Shown here: positions 1-8,273 of the stretch, in pieces
Numbering within the stretch: the stretch's first letter is position 1
Layout: each line of letters opens with the position of its first letter
DNA from: Chara braunii
Lineage: Eukaryota > Streptophyta > Charophyceae > Charales > Characeae
Length of the DNA stretch: 21,244 nucleotides
Direction of reading: 5' to 3'
Assembly (NCBI GenBank): GCA_003427395.1
Contig: BFEA01000103.1
Location: 2,644,535-2,665,778, forward strand
Program-made: the position numbers and the translations under genes
The notes under the pieces: generated by a model
Database searches by the model: none
The model's input: only the letters and a program-made list of their open reading frames with translations
What the model was told of the DNA's origin: nothing

Positions 1-380
1 GTCTATGTGAGTCAGTCCGTTTCCCAGACTTCTCCATTGAAGCTGTAAGTGTGCAGAATTACGAGCAGTCTGTTAAACTTGTGAAATTACCGGTTGACTG
101 ATGAATTCTACTTCCGTGTGAACCCGCAGAAACAGGNTGCATGATACTGCGCCCCTCAACATTAATCCCCTGCCGATCGTTGAGGACCTCGGAAGCGGGC
201 GCGGCGAAGTGACAGGCGCCGTGGCCCATGGCTTTGACGAACGGTAGGCGCCCCTCCCCGGGTTTCCCCACAACGGTCCACTCTGGTTCGATAGCAGGGT
301 CGACTCCTAAAGCAACGANCCCCCGCCTCAGATGCTTCCTCGAGAGAGAGGATGTATCCACTGCAAGTAGCTTTCAATTA
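1..380. other. GC-rich segment with short open frames, unidentified
   Basis: Two overlapping open frames are visible. On the plus strand a frame is open from the left edge to a stop at 93-95 and ends in the residues EQSVKLVKLPVD; it could be the end of a terminal exon that begins outside the window. On the minus strand an open frame of 100 codons covers 59-361 and is interrupted in quality by unresolved bases at 137 and 319. The stretch 160-320 is clearly richer in G+C than the AT-rich DNA that follows, which is compatible with old coding sequence. The two frames are antisense to each other over 59-95, so at most one is likely to be real there. I recognise neither product and assign no function. 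Confidence 0.3.
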
Positions 381-985
381 TTCTTATCTCTCCTGAGTTC
401 AGGGTAACTTGGACGAAAAGAAAACAGAGGAGATAAATAATGAGAATCATTTGAACAGGTACAGATAAATAAGGTCATTCGGGATAAAACGGGTAGTCCT
501 CATAAAAAGGCTAAGTCCATTTGACCTTGTCTGCTTTATTTCAATCGAATTCATTTTACGACATGCGCTGGATTAATATTTTTCAGAACAACAAGTCATT
601 TTAACAAGGAGACAAACGAAAGGTACAAACAAAACAATATTTTTCCTCATCTCATTAAGGCATTAACCATTCTCCTTTGCGAGCATCTTTCTGCCTACCT
701 GCACACACAAAAACAACCAACAGGTCCAAAAAATCCAGCAGCCCATACTCCCGTCAGATCCCATTTTTCACATGCATGACCACACAAGCTTTACTCAACC
801 TTTTCTTCCGAACGTTCAGAACAAACAGGACCAAACAAAGTATGGGTTTACACAGGTGTGACAGGAATCCGAGTTAATCACCTGACCTTGAGAGATGCGA
901 AAACGAAAACGTGTTTTGGTTCACTCAAGATAATCAATAAGTAAATCGCAACCACAAAGTTGAGTCTCAGTCAACCGCCTCGTGC
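381..985. other. No gene seen; AT-rich spacer
   Basis: AT-rich sequence with several short A runs and no open frame with recognisable motifs. The short open frame at 677-877 has no protein-like pattern that I can identify. No repeats or hairpins stood out. Confidence 0.5.
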
Positions 986-1490
986 TTGCGGGCCTCATAC
1001 GACGGCGAGCCACACGCCTTCAAAAAAATAACGGTCGCACGCCAGTCCCAATCGGTCCCAAGTGGTCCCAGACGGTCTTATGCCACCAACCACCTTGTTA
1101 AAAGACCTTTGACCACAATAACTCCATGCCACACTCCTAAAAAAAACCCGAGTCCTGTTAAACCCAACCAGTTCCGAGATTGTCGTTGTGACCGCATACG
1201 CGCCGCACCAGTCCCAGTTGGTCCTAGACAGTCTCAAGTGGTCCGGCACCACTGCCGCGAGAGCCGAGGCAGTCCCAACCTCCAACACTCACTTCTTACG
1301 CAGATTCCGTAGTGTCGCGCGCGCTAATTGTCACCACGTTATGTTGCCGCCACCGCACACTCCAACTCTGGTAGCACAACCTCATCAAACAAAACAGACG
1401 TCGCGCCATAGAAAAAAAACTTCGTCGATGCCGTGTCACAAATCCCCGTTGTCGTGTCGCTAATCCAGCAGCATTTCCACACCAAAGAAG
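986..1490. repeat. C-rich spacer with dispersed GGTCCCA motifs
   Basis: The plus strand is C-rich. Related stretches containing CAGTCCCA followed by a GGTCC motif occur near 1041-1075 and 1209-1245, about 168 bp apart, but the sequence between does not align well, so this is a dispersed motif rather than a clean duplication. Toward 1400-1490 the sequence grades into degenerate units of the 52-bp minisatellite that follows (CACAAATCC, then CTAATCCAGCAGCA). Overlapping open frames on both strands look like by-products of the repeats. Confidence 0.4.
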
Positions 1491-1492
1491 AA

Positions 1493-1850
1493 CAAGTGTT
1501 GTCGTGCTACTAATCCTGCAGCATCTTCCCGCCAAAAAAACAAGTGCCACCGCGCCGCAAATCTGGCAGCACTTCCCTGCCAAAAGAAAAATCAAGTGCC
1601 GCCGCGTCGCAAATCCGGCAACACTTCCCACTAAAAGAAAAATCAAGTGTCGCCTCGCCGCAAATCCGACAACACTTCCCCGCCAAAAGAAAAATCAAGT
1701 GGCGCCGCGTCGCAAATCCGGCAGCACTTCCTCGCCAGAAGAAAAATCAAGTGTCGTCGCGCCACAAATCCAACAGCACTTCCCTGCCAAAAGAAAAATC
1801 AAGTGTCGCCACGCTGCAAGTCCGCTGCACTTCCCTTCCTTAAGGAGAAG
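1493..1850. repeat. 52-bp minisatellite, about 7 units
   Basis: Units begin with CAAGTG at 1493, 1541, 1593, 1644, 1696, 1748 and 1800, giving spacings of 48, 52, 51, 52, 52 and 52 bp. Each unit carries CAAATCCGGCAGCACTTCC-like sequence followed by CCAAAAGAAAAAT. Because 52 is not a multiple of three, reading through the array moves each unit into a new frame. That explains why three overlapping plus-strand open frames and two minus-strand ones appear here; they encode different peptides from the same repeat and are most simply artefacts. The array is flanked on the right by a pyrimidine-rich stretch (1860-1980). Confidence 0.9.
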
Positions 1851-1997
1851 CCTGACCAGAGGGTGAAGCCTCAGCCGCAGCTATGGCTGCCTTCCTCCTC
1901 CTTGTACTCCTTCCTGCAGACCTCTAGTCTCCTCCAGCAGCAGTCCTCCTGCTCCCTCAGCAGCTCCTCAACACGTCATCTCAGCACTCAAGTGTGT

Positions 1998-2201
1998 TGT
2001 CACACACTGGCAGAGTGAGGGCTTTGTGTGACAGCTGGGGGACAACTGCCTCTTTTGTAGATGGCTGGGAAGTGCTCTGCTGCCTCAGCAGCCCCCAGGC
2101 AAAATTCATCATTTGCCTGGGTCCTTGATCCGATCAAGATCAAGGGTATGAGGCTGTCGCACCTCAGCCACACACTTAGGGAAGCAGTTACCCTCAACTG
2201 C
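1998..2201. repeat. Cluster of five short inverted repeats (hairpins 1-5)
   Basis: Perfect arms are visible at TGTCACACA 1998-2006 with TGTGTGACA 2035-2043; CTGCTG 2077-2082 with CAGCAG 2086-2091; CCCAGGCAAA 2094-2103 with TTTGCCTGGG 2112-2121; CCTTGATC 2123-2130 with GATCAAGG 2138-2145; and GCAGTT 2184-2189 with AACTGC 2196-2201. Three of them follow each other with 1-3 bases between. Five such hairpins in about 200 bp is well above what I would expect by chance. The function is unknown; a structured RNA or a decayed foldback element are the obvious options. Confidence 0.7.
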
Positions 2202-2297
2202 CTCCTTCCTTTTTCCTTTTTTTCACTGTACCCAACACTTTATCAATTGCAGGTACGTCACAAAAGTGGCTGTACACAACCACTTTCCTCCCTGTCC

Positions 2298-2386
2298 CTT
2301 CAAGTTACAGGCTTGGCCTGAATAGCCACATTCAGGCCAATTTAACCTGTACTTGAAGCACAACCGCGGCCACATTCGTGGTTGTG
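2298..2386. repeat. Two contiguous strong hairpins
   Basis: A 61-nt hairpin spans 2298-2358. The outer arms CTTCAAGT and ACTTGAAG, plus ACAGG and CCTGT, enclose a perfect 11-bp inner stem TTGGCCTGAAT 2313-2323 with ATTCAGGCCAA 2330-2340 and a 6-nt loop. Directly next to it, CACAACC 2359-2365 pairs with GGTTGTG 2380-2386. A weaker palindrome, GTGGCTGT with ACAACCAC, lies at 2266-2283. The hairpins are followed by a polypyrimidine tract (2396-2470) with long T runs. The 2298-2358 fold resembles a short precursor-like stem-loop, but nothing in the sequence shows that it is transcribed. Confidence 0.75.
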
Positions 2387-2395
2387 GTTGTTGCT

Positions 2396-2470
2396 TTCCT
2401 CCCCCTTGCATTTCTTCCCCCCTTTTCTTCTTCTCTTTTTCATCTTTTTTTTTTTTTTTGTTTTTTTTTC
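2396..2470 (+). repeat. Polypyrimidine and poly(T) tract
   Basis: C/T-only or nearly C/T-only sequence with runs of C, TTC/TCTT and long T blocks near 2447-2469. Open frames here on the plus strand read as F/S/P-rich low-complexity peptides and are not credible genes. Confidence 0.85.
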
Positions 2471-2638
2471 GTTGGCGGCCCGTTCGTCATCTTGGGCTGG
2501 CTCGTGGAAACCAGGGAGGGGGCAGCAAAAAGGTGGCACTGTATATTTCCATGTTCTAGCAGAGGATTCATTCGGTTTGGCTCATCCTGTCATGGGGAGT
2601 AGTATGGGGCCAACTGTAGGTAAGTAGGTGACCCCCTT

Positions 2639-2654
2639 CTCTCTCTCTCTCTCA

Positions 2655-2686
<32 letters not shown>
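2639..2686 (+). repeat. (CT)n(CA)n compound microsatellite
   Basis: About seven CT units followed by a CA run with one CAAA interruption. It ends ten to fifteen bases before the stem III strand of the hammerhead-like motif. Confidence 0.95.
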
Positions 2687-2690
<4 letters not shown>

Positions 2691-2698
2691 TACTGATG

Positions 2699-2755
2699 TA
2701 GACTGCCGGAGTGCAACCTCCTGATGAGTCGGTGAAGGTCTGACGAAACAGTCTA
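2699..2755 (+). ncRNA. Hammerhead ribozyme-like motif (type III topology), copy 1
   Basis: The conserved core is readable: CTGATGA at 2721-2727 and GAAA at 2745-2748. Stem II is GTC 2728-2730 with GAC 2742-2744 around an 11-nt loop. Stem III closes the motif with seven perfect pairs, TAGACTG 2699-2705 with CAGTCTA 2749-2755. Stem I lies between the cleavage site and the core (GGAG 2708-2711 opposite CCTC 2717-2720) and is weak, with one wobble and one mismatch, or would be a clean GGAG/CTCC pair if one C had been lost before the core. At the expected cleavage triplet the sequence reads GCC where the family has NUH, so the U at position 16.1 is a C here. Natural type III hammerheads of this kind occur in plant retrozymes and in satellite DNAs. 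I infer a decayed copy with doubtful activity. No LTRs or primer-binding site were found nearby. Confidence 0.6.
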
Positions 2756-3082
2756 GCACCGTCATGCCCGTTCCAATGGGCGCAGCCACTGCCCTGGCTG
2801 ACGGCGCATATGGTCGTGTTTGGGCCAAGAATTCATTCAATTTTTTTTATTTTTTTTTCGCTCCTCCTATAAGTCCCGTTCGTCAAAACGAATGGGTACT
2901 AAAAAAACGAGAAGAAAAAAAAAAAGATTTAACTAAGAATCTAAAAGAAATCTAAAAAGAAAGAAAATTAACTTTCCTAATAAAAGCGGCTGCCCACTTT
3001 CAACGGGCGCCTTCTTGATCCTATGGGGAATGTGAGTCCCCAGCTTCTTCTCACAGCGCCATCTGGCGCTTTAGTTCGTAGA
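2756..3082. repeat. Spacer with a repeated GCCC/GGGC hairpin
   Basis: No gene seen. A hairpin motif TGCCC, then about ten bases containing TTC and CAA, then GGGCGC occurs near 2765-2782 and again near 2991-3010. A third inverted repeat pairs CCCGTTCGT with ACGAATGGG across a CAAA loop (about 2877-2898). A-rich and T-rich runs fill 2840-2960. Confidence 0.45.
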
Positions 3083-3470
3083 TTTTTTTTATTTTTTTTT
3101 TTTAAGTGTCGTTGGCATAAACCAAGAATCACGTTTGCTCATGACGTGCCTTGCAGGCGCCTTCCCTCCCCTTTGCGATGAGCGGACCCAAGTTCGATCC
3201 CAACAGGGGATCGAAAAGTATGGGTCATTTCTTGATTTTATGTGTGTCATCCTTCGCGCAGCGGCCATGCTGTATCCGCGCGGCCTTTTTTGCCGTGAGA
3301 TATGAAGATCTCGCAGCCGAAAATGGTCGCGCCTAGTTGGTGAGCAGCTCCAAAAAGGAGCTAGCCCGTACAGCGTATCGCCAAGCTCGATCCCAACATC
3401 TGCTGGATGAAAGTTGAATGCGGTACCTTCTGGGCTAGCTCCTATCACGAGAGCTGTATTTGCCACCCTT
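3083..3470 (-). mobile_element. tRNA-headed SINE-like unit ending in poly(A)
   Basis: Read on the minus strand, the unit starts near 3470. It has a box A match TAGCCCAGAAGG (3426-3437) and, 32 nt further on, a box B-like GGATCGAGCTT (3383-3393), the arrangement of an internal RNA polymerase III promoter. About 280 bases later it ends in an A-rich tail, seen on the plus strand as T8, A, T12 at 3083-3103. A second box B-like sequence, GGATCGAACTT, sits near 3190-3200 inside a perfect 9-bp hairpin (3193-3201 with 3207-3215). An 11-bp inverted repeat (GGAGCTAGCCC 3357-3367 with GGGCTAGCTCC 3432-3442) overlaps the head. The open minus-strand frame 3089-3466 reads into the poly(A) as lysines and is not protein-like. 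I did not find target-site duplications. Confidence 0.5.
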
Positions 3471-3479
3471 CTATTTAAA
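3471..3479 (+). promoter_or_regulatory. TATA-like motif
   Basis: TATTTAAAG stands alone in a GC-balanced stretch and is followed by a 31-bp imperfect tandem duplication rather than by a recognisable gene. It could be the promoter of a decayed LTR, but I found no LTR ends. Confidence 0.25.
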
Positions 3480-3960
3480 GGGTTGCAACCCAGTAGGCCG
3501 CCTACTCCTTGGTCTAGGCAGGTGCAGTCTGCCTACTACTTAGCCTAGGCAGGTGTAGTCCGCCTATCTCTTCCAAAGGCAGTCGCCCCGCCATCCACCC
3601 GGCTGGGCTTCGTCTAGTAGGCCCGACAATCCATTCCTTTGGTCGTGGATTTGCAGTCAGACCCCTGACCGTTCACCCTTTTCGAATGACACGACACTTT
3701 GGCCGTGTTAGCCCTTCTATCCGTCGCCGCATCCCTGCGGCTAATTTTTCGGTCTTTCTAGCCTTGAATCGCGCGGCTTAGCAGTTTCGCGTCATTATTT
3801 TAGGTACTAGAATAGATCTAGTCTTAGCATTTCCACGTCTCTTCCTCTCTGCGGCCCTGCTAGAAACTGACGACTACCGCCATTATTTCCGAACACCGCA
3901 TATATCCGGACTAAGGTTAAAAAAAATTATAGTTTCTCAGTTATAGGTTCCTCAATTTAA
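3480..3960. repeat. No gene; 31-bp imperfect tandem duplication
   Basis: CTAGGCAGGTG with flanking TGCCTA/CGCCTA occurs at 3514 and 3545, giving a 31-bp step (about 3505-3570). The rest, to 3960, holds pyrimidine-rich sequence with no recognised coding or RNA pattern. Confidence 0.5.
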
Positions 3961-3965
3961 CAAAA

Positions 3966-4024
3966 GTCGGACAGTGTCCGACATTTAAAAACTCGAGCAG
4001 ATACCCTTGTAAGGGTTTCTGCTC
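3966..4024. repeat. Two adjacent hairpins at the edge of a G/C-rich tract
   Basis: GTCGGACA and TGTCCGAC form a near-perfect palindrome at 3966-3982. A few bases later GCAGATACCCTT pairs with AAGGGTTTCTGC at 3999-4024, about 11 of 12 pairs, with a GT centre. They mark the left border of the G/C-rich segment. Confidence 0.65.
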
Positions 4025-4030
4025 CGACAA

Positions 4031-4600
4031 CGGGTACCCAGACCCACACCCACCCGCACCCACCCCACCCACGAGGCATTGGGTCAGGTGTAGGTCTTGA
4101 TAAGTTGGCATGGGTAGGATGAGGGTGGGTCAAGGCGAGCAAGTCTGGGTGGGTGACGGGCGGGTTAATGTTAGGCCAGGGTCACCCGAATGGGTGGGTG
4201 ACAAGCGGGTGAGCGCTAGGCCTGGGTCATCCGACTCACAGACCCAGGACAACCCATAAGAACCCATTCGAATTTATGCAGGCAGAGATGATTCAAATTT
4301 TTGCGTCGTCGTCCAAGGATGTCATGTTGCTATGGTGCGTGCAAATGTTCAAAGGGATTGAGTATGGGGAATGAACGGGTGCGGGTGAAAAATAATTAGG
4401 TACCAAGTACGGACGGGTAATTTTGTTTTCGTCGGTGTGGGTGGGTCAGGGTGAAGAGTTTTTATGGGTGACGGGCGGGTTGGGCGTGGAAGAAAATTTT
4501 CAAAAAAACACTCGGGTGGGTTGGGTCGCCTTGATATTTTTTGTTTTTGTTTTTTTTAGGGCGGGNGGTGCTTAAAAAATTATGGGCGGGTGGGTGAAAT
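4031..4600. repeat. Inverted C-rich/G-rich tract with G-quadruplex motifs
   Basis: The left side (4037-4070) is a run of CCC triplets separated by 1-4 bases, so a G-quadruplex motif lies on the minus strand. From about 4100 to 4600 the G-rich strand is the plus strand. GGGTGGGTGACGGGCGGG at 4147-4164 and four GGG blocks within 4466-4484 fit the standard four-run pattern. A 45-bp unit is repeated in tandem at 4147-4191 and 4192-4236. The switch in strand between the ends suggests a foldback element with degenerate GGGTGGG subterminal motifs, like some plant hAT elements, although I could not find clean TIRs or a target duplication. Base 4566 is unresolved. The tract ends exactly where the LINE remnant begins. 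Confidence 0.6.
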
Positions 4601-4614
4601 GCCAATTCCAAAAA

Positions 4615-5203
4615 AAAATGCTCATGATCTCTGCCTCACAGGTCACTGAGCAGTGTAGAGCTAGTCTCCCAGATGTGGATAATCTAACCTTGGTGTTTTC
4701 CGAGTGGTTGGTACCCACCGATAGTTGGTCTGTTACATCGGTTCCTTGCGTTCTAGAGGTTAAGATGTCTTTGTAGTAAAGGAGTGCGTAGTCACTGAGT
4801 TCGATGAGCTTCTTGGATTTCGGAGCTTCCCCGTCAAAGGGGTGGGTTAGTAATCTTATGGAATCTGCTGTCCTAGATGGGAAGAGCTTCACAAAAAGTC
4901 GCGAGTAATTCTATCACAAAATATTATCCTTTTTACTCACAAATGTTCCGCCCACACCTCTGATTTCCTCTGCCGGGTCTCGTCCCATACCAATAGCAAT
5001 CCAGCCCATTATTTTTTCTAGACCAAGTTAGAAACGGGATGTTCCGTTATACGTGACTCAACATACTCAATTTGTTTGCACAAACAAACTTCCTCGTCAT
5101 TCGTCGCAAAGGCTAGGATTATGAAGAATATGGATAATAGGTTAGATAACTCATGCACCCCCGTGTCCCACCATTTGTCAAGACTATCTAAACGATGACG
5201 CAC
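4615..5203 (-). pseudogene. LINE ORF2 linker and pre-RT segment
   Basis: This follows the endonuclease in the same orientation. DKWWDTGVHELSNLL (within 5018-5203) matches the helical linker typical of L1 ORF2 proteins. Further on, 4572-4892 reads VKLFPSRTADSIRLL and SDYALLYYKDILTSR, the segment that precedes the reverse transcriptase palm. Similarity ends at about residues CEAEIMS, just where the RT proper should begin; downstream is G-rich repeat DNA. Several frame changes are needed to link the pieces. Confidence 0.75.
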
Positions 5204-5209
5204 ATCTTT

Positions 5210-6020
5210 TCAACTTACCAGGAAGCCTTTCATCCATTCAAGAAGACTTAGGTCGTCCAGGTTCTGGATATTGAACATAAAGACTCCTTTCCCTCGTTTG
5301 GCGTCGGACAAAAACACAGACATAGTCACAAATTTATGGTCCGACATCGGCTGGGGAGCTTCACCCACCGACTCTAGTGTATCCCAAAGATTCTCAAACA
5401 TTAAGAAGTAGTCAAGTCTTCTATTGACGAAGGTAGTGTCATCTCTTAAATTGAAAAACCACGTATGACCAGTTTGGTTTAGATGCATCAACCTATATGA
5501 GTCGATCAGGTCAAGTTCGTCCATCAATGATTTTGTCTTTTGCGCAATTGCCTTCCTATCGACTGGTGGATAAGTTCAATGACGTATTCCAGTCACTCAC
5601 CATAATAGTGCAATCGCCCGACGAGATTATCTAGTAGAGTTCGCCGAAGAAGCTAGCACATTCCGACCTATCAACAGGAACATAAATCGATGCAATCAAT
5701 AATTCCTTTCCTTAATAAATACCTTGATCCATGCCCAACGCCCCCACAAATCAGCATTAGAAGTCAACGATTTCCCTATCCAAATCACAATGACAGAGGA
5801 TAGCGACTCCTTCCCGGGAACCCCTGGCCGATGAGCATGTTTGTGGCTCATCCCATCAATGCCCGAGAGATGTTGTCTTCTCTTTGTTTAGCTTTGTTTC
5901 TTGCAAGCACACAAATTGAATATGGGTTTCAAACATCCAAGTTTTTAATCTTGCTTTCTTCCTCCCACCCCCTGTGTCCCCTAAGCCCCGCACATTCCAA
6001 GTTCTCACCCTTAGCTTAGG
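5210..6020 (-). pseudogene. LINE ORF2 apurinic/apyrimidinic endonuclease remnant
   Basis: The domain starts at 6020 with RVRTWNVRGLG and runs to QETKL, covering the N-terminal catalytic Asn and Glu motifs, before a stop at 5856-5858. After a damaged gap, 5634-5702 reads ASIYVPVDRSECASFFGEL, and just below that GDCTIMVSDWN gives the D-x-N motif. A further shift leads to 5210-5527, which holds LDLIDSYRLMH, GHTWFF, RRLDYFL and the terminal SDHKFV (catalytic Asp-His). This order is that of the exonuclease-endonuclease-phosphatase fold used by L1-type elements to nick the target DNA. At least two frameshifts and several stops make it inactive. Confidence 0.9.
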
Positions 6021-6029
6021 CATTCCTAG

Positions 6030-7960
6030 ATCCTGACCCTCCCTATGATTGAACTTGGGAGTGAGGCGAGGGATGACCCGAGCTCGTGGTAGGGTGCTGG
6101 TTGTCGGAAAACCAAGATTTCGTCAAACAATTTTGGAGGAAAACAAAGTTCAATTTGTTCTCTCTCGGCAACTTCCCATCCAGTTCATCAAGAAATTCTG
6201 CAGACTTCATAAGAGGCACATGTATTCTACATAGCTATTGGTGTTTGCCTTCGCTCAACCAAGTCAGAGTTAAGAGCTTCATCCCTTCCTTTTCCAGTGA
6301 CTCAACGGATAGAGAGTCTGAAGCTCATGTTGCACTATCCGTTCCCTTGTTCTACTCGTTGGCCCCTCTTGCTTGGGGGGGTTTCCATCATCGGCCTCAA
6401 AATGTGTCGATTGTCACTGTTTGCTGCCATGGAGACCGACCCTGCTACTTGTGGAGGTATCAGTGTTATACCTTGGTTCGTGGTGAGCCCTAGGTCCGCT
6501 CCTGGCTATGGTCCCGCTCCTCCTCCAAGCGTGCATGACTGTTCCCTTGGTAAGAGGAAGGAGTTGCTTTGCTCGAGTGGGATCGAGCCATATTGTGTCC
6601 ATGGAGCATATGGCGACATACCCCATCCTGGGATGCCATGGTTGAGCGGTGGTAGGCCGTGTATTCCTCCCTGTATCATTGGTGACATATGGCATAAAAT
6701 GTTGTTGTGGTACGGGGGTCCCCTGCAGTTCCCACGTTTGTCGAAGGGGAATCTCCATTATGAGGTGGACCCATATGGCCTCTATACGCCGGTCTTTGCG
6801 AAGCTTCTTGACCTGTACAGCTGCCTTGCCCAATTTGAGACGAAGCACCTTGACGTTGTTGTGCGTTCTTCCTGCATTGGGACTCTGTGTGGAAGAAGGT
6901 TCTGCATCTCCTGCACTTCGGAGTGTACAACGAGGCGCGCTTCACTTCAAGGAGATCTGCTTCTTAGACTGGGTCCGAGTCTCTATCCAGATAATGTCCT
7001 TCGTGTTTGACCTGACGTTCGGTTCTAGGTCAAATTTAACATTAATCTAGGAAGACCTCATGCGGTCTACTTCAGTCGGATGTCTTCGAATGACTCGTCC
7101 AATCGCCTTGTTGATTTGCGCCACGACCTTGTTGATTTGCGCCACGACGCGCTGGTTCTTTGCACGACTCTTTTGTAGTAGTTGCACCTTGGTCAACCAC
7201 GGCTTGAACTCCAATCGATATTTTGATGCTCCCAGTGCTAACCCATCTTCTCCTTTCGTCATTATTCACAGAGCGATATTCCTATTCTTCGTGACATAGG
7301 AGACCACATTCGGGCTTTCTATCTTAATGCGACCCCTGCGAAATTCCGATTCCTCGAACGTGCCATCTTAAGTGCACTGGTCCTCATACGCTCTTACAAT
7401 GTCATCCTTAACTTTCTTAAAAAAAAACGTGCTCCATCGTGAAAGATGATGGTTACAGTGTGCTCCTTGAGCCACTCTACCTTGACTTGGTCGATCACCA
7501 CGTTAACCTTAGATCAGACCTCACGCCCTTGGACAATCATCTCTCCCGGATTGATGTCCAGTGGTATGCTGCCCTCCTCGTAGCACAATCTGACTAACTC
7601 CTTTACTTTGTCGTCGTCTCCTTCCTGACCCCCTGGACCTGCTTCTCTCTCCATCTCAATTTCAACCATACTGTCGAAGCGATTTCCACTCCTATACCAC
7701 ATTCTTCGTTGGTGGTGGTACTCAGTAGCTCGCTATGGAGCCCTCGACTCTTCCATATGTACCTTGAGTCGGCCCTTCGTCAACGCAAAGCGGCGACAAA
7801 GTCTATACCTGACAGAGTGCTATCTCGCTGTTGGCGTCGCCAGCCGAGCGAAACACCCGTTACCAGGTTGGTGGCGCTTGGTCCGAGCGCTAACGCACCG
7901 GCGGAAGCGCCCCGAGATTGTCCGAGACGAACTTCCAAGGCAACCACGAAATAATAAGCA
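6030..7960 (-). pseudogene. LINE ORF1 remnant (gag-like, CCHC zinc knuckle)
   Basis: The diagnostic piece is CRRCRTFFHTESQC at 6874-6915 on the minus strand, a C-x2-C-x4-H-x4-C zinc knuckle as in nucleic-acid-binding ORF1 proteins of plant L1 elements. Upstream, open blocks at 7514-7702 and in the 7390-7500 area (residues VEWLKEHTVTIIFHDGA) read like a structured domain, and the block at 7047-7262 leads toward the knuckle; stops and frameshifts separate them. A perfect 21-bp tandem duplication at 7106-7126 and 7127-7147 gives a doubled in-frame VVAQINK. Plus-strand frames over this area are antisense shadows. The N-terminal limit near 7960 is a guess based on where protein-like sequence fades. 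Confidence 0.65.
7106..7147 (+). repeat. Perfect 2 x 21-bp tandem duplication
   Basis: CCTTGTTGATTTGCGCCACGA is present twice with no mismatch inside the ORF1 remnant and keeps the frame. Identical copies suggest it arose recently compared with the decay of the element. Confidence 0.95.
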
Positions 7961-8273
7961 AGAGAAATAAAAATTAAAAATCGAGAACAAAGTTATAAAT
8001 AATGATTTTTTGCTATTTGTGAGGACATACTCACACTAATATGTTCCGTAATGTAATCGACTGCAGTTGCACTTAGAGATAACCCCATCTAACTGGCCGC
8101 CCTAGGCAGTTCAGAAGGACAATATTTCACTCGTCTGCTTCCACTGCCCTCAGTGGAGCTTGAAGTTGGGTGTCACACCTGCTAGTGGGTACAACTCCCG
8201 CATGTTCTTTCGTTGGAGGCTTGAGCACGGATGTGACTGCTACAGGGTTCCCCGTTATACTATAATGACAATT
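7961..8273. other. No gene seen; contains copy 1 of a dispersed motif
   Basis: GTGAGGACATACTCACACT at 8019-8037 is followed by AATGTA and CTGCAGTTG (8061-8069). A closely related pair of motifs is at 15569-15587 and 15618-15626. The first motif holds a small GTGAG/CTCAC inverted repeat. The remainder shows nothing recognisable. Confidence 0.45.

Larger units (their letters stand above)
4615..7960 (-). mobile_element. Decayed L1-type LINE retrotransposon, 3' truncated
   Basis: In minus-strand order the element shows an ORF1-like region with a CCHC zinc knuckle, an AP-type endonuclease, a linker with a WWDTG motif, and the segment just before the reverse transcriptase. The coding frames are broken by stops and frameshifts throughout. 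The RT core (the region with the YADD-type motif) is absent: coding similarity stops near 4615, where the G-rich tract starts. Fresh LINE insertions are usually truncated at the 5' end, so losing the 3' part while keeping ORF1 points to a later deletion or a replacement by another insertion. The clade assignment rests on domain order and motifs. Confidence 0.85.

Noticed and set aside
88-135. A CTGATGA followed by GAAACAG, resembling a third hammerhead
   Set aside because: No stem II can be formed between the two core pieces and no stem III partner precedes it; coincidental.
1504-2018. Overlapping plus-strand open frames of 99-123 codons
   Set aside because: They are products of the 52-bp minisatellite, which shifts frame each unit; no conserved protein pattern.
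6297-7050. Plus-strand open frames of 133-237 codons
   Set aside because: They are antisense to the LINE ORF1 remnant, whose minus strand carries the zinc knuckle.
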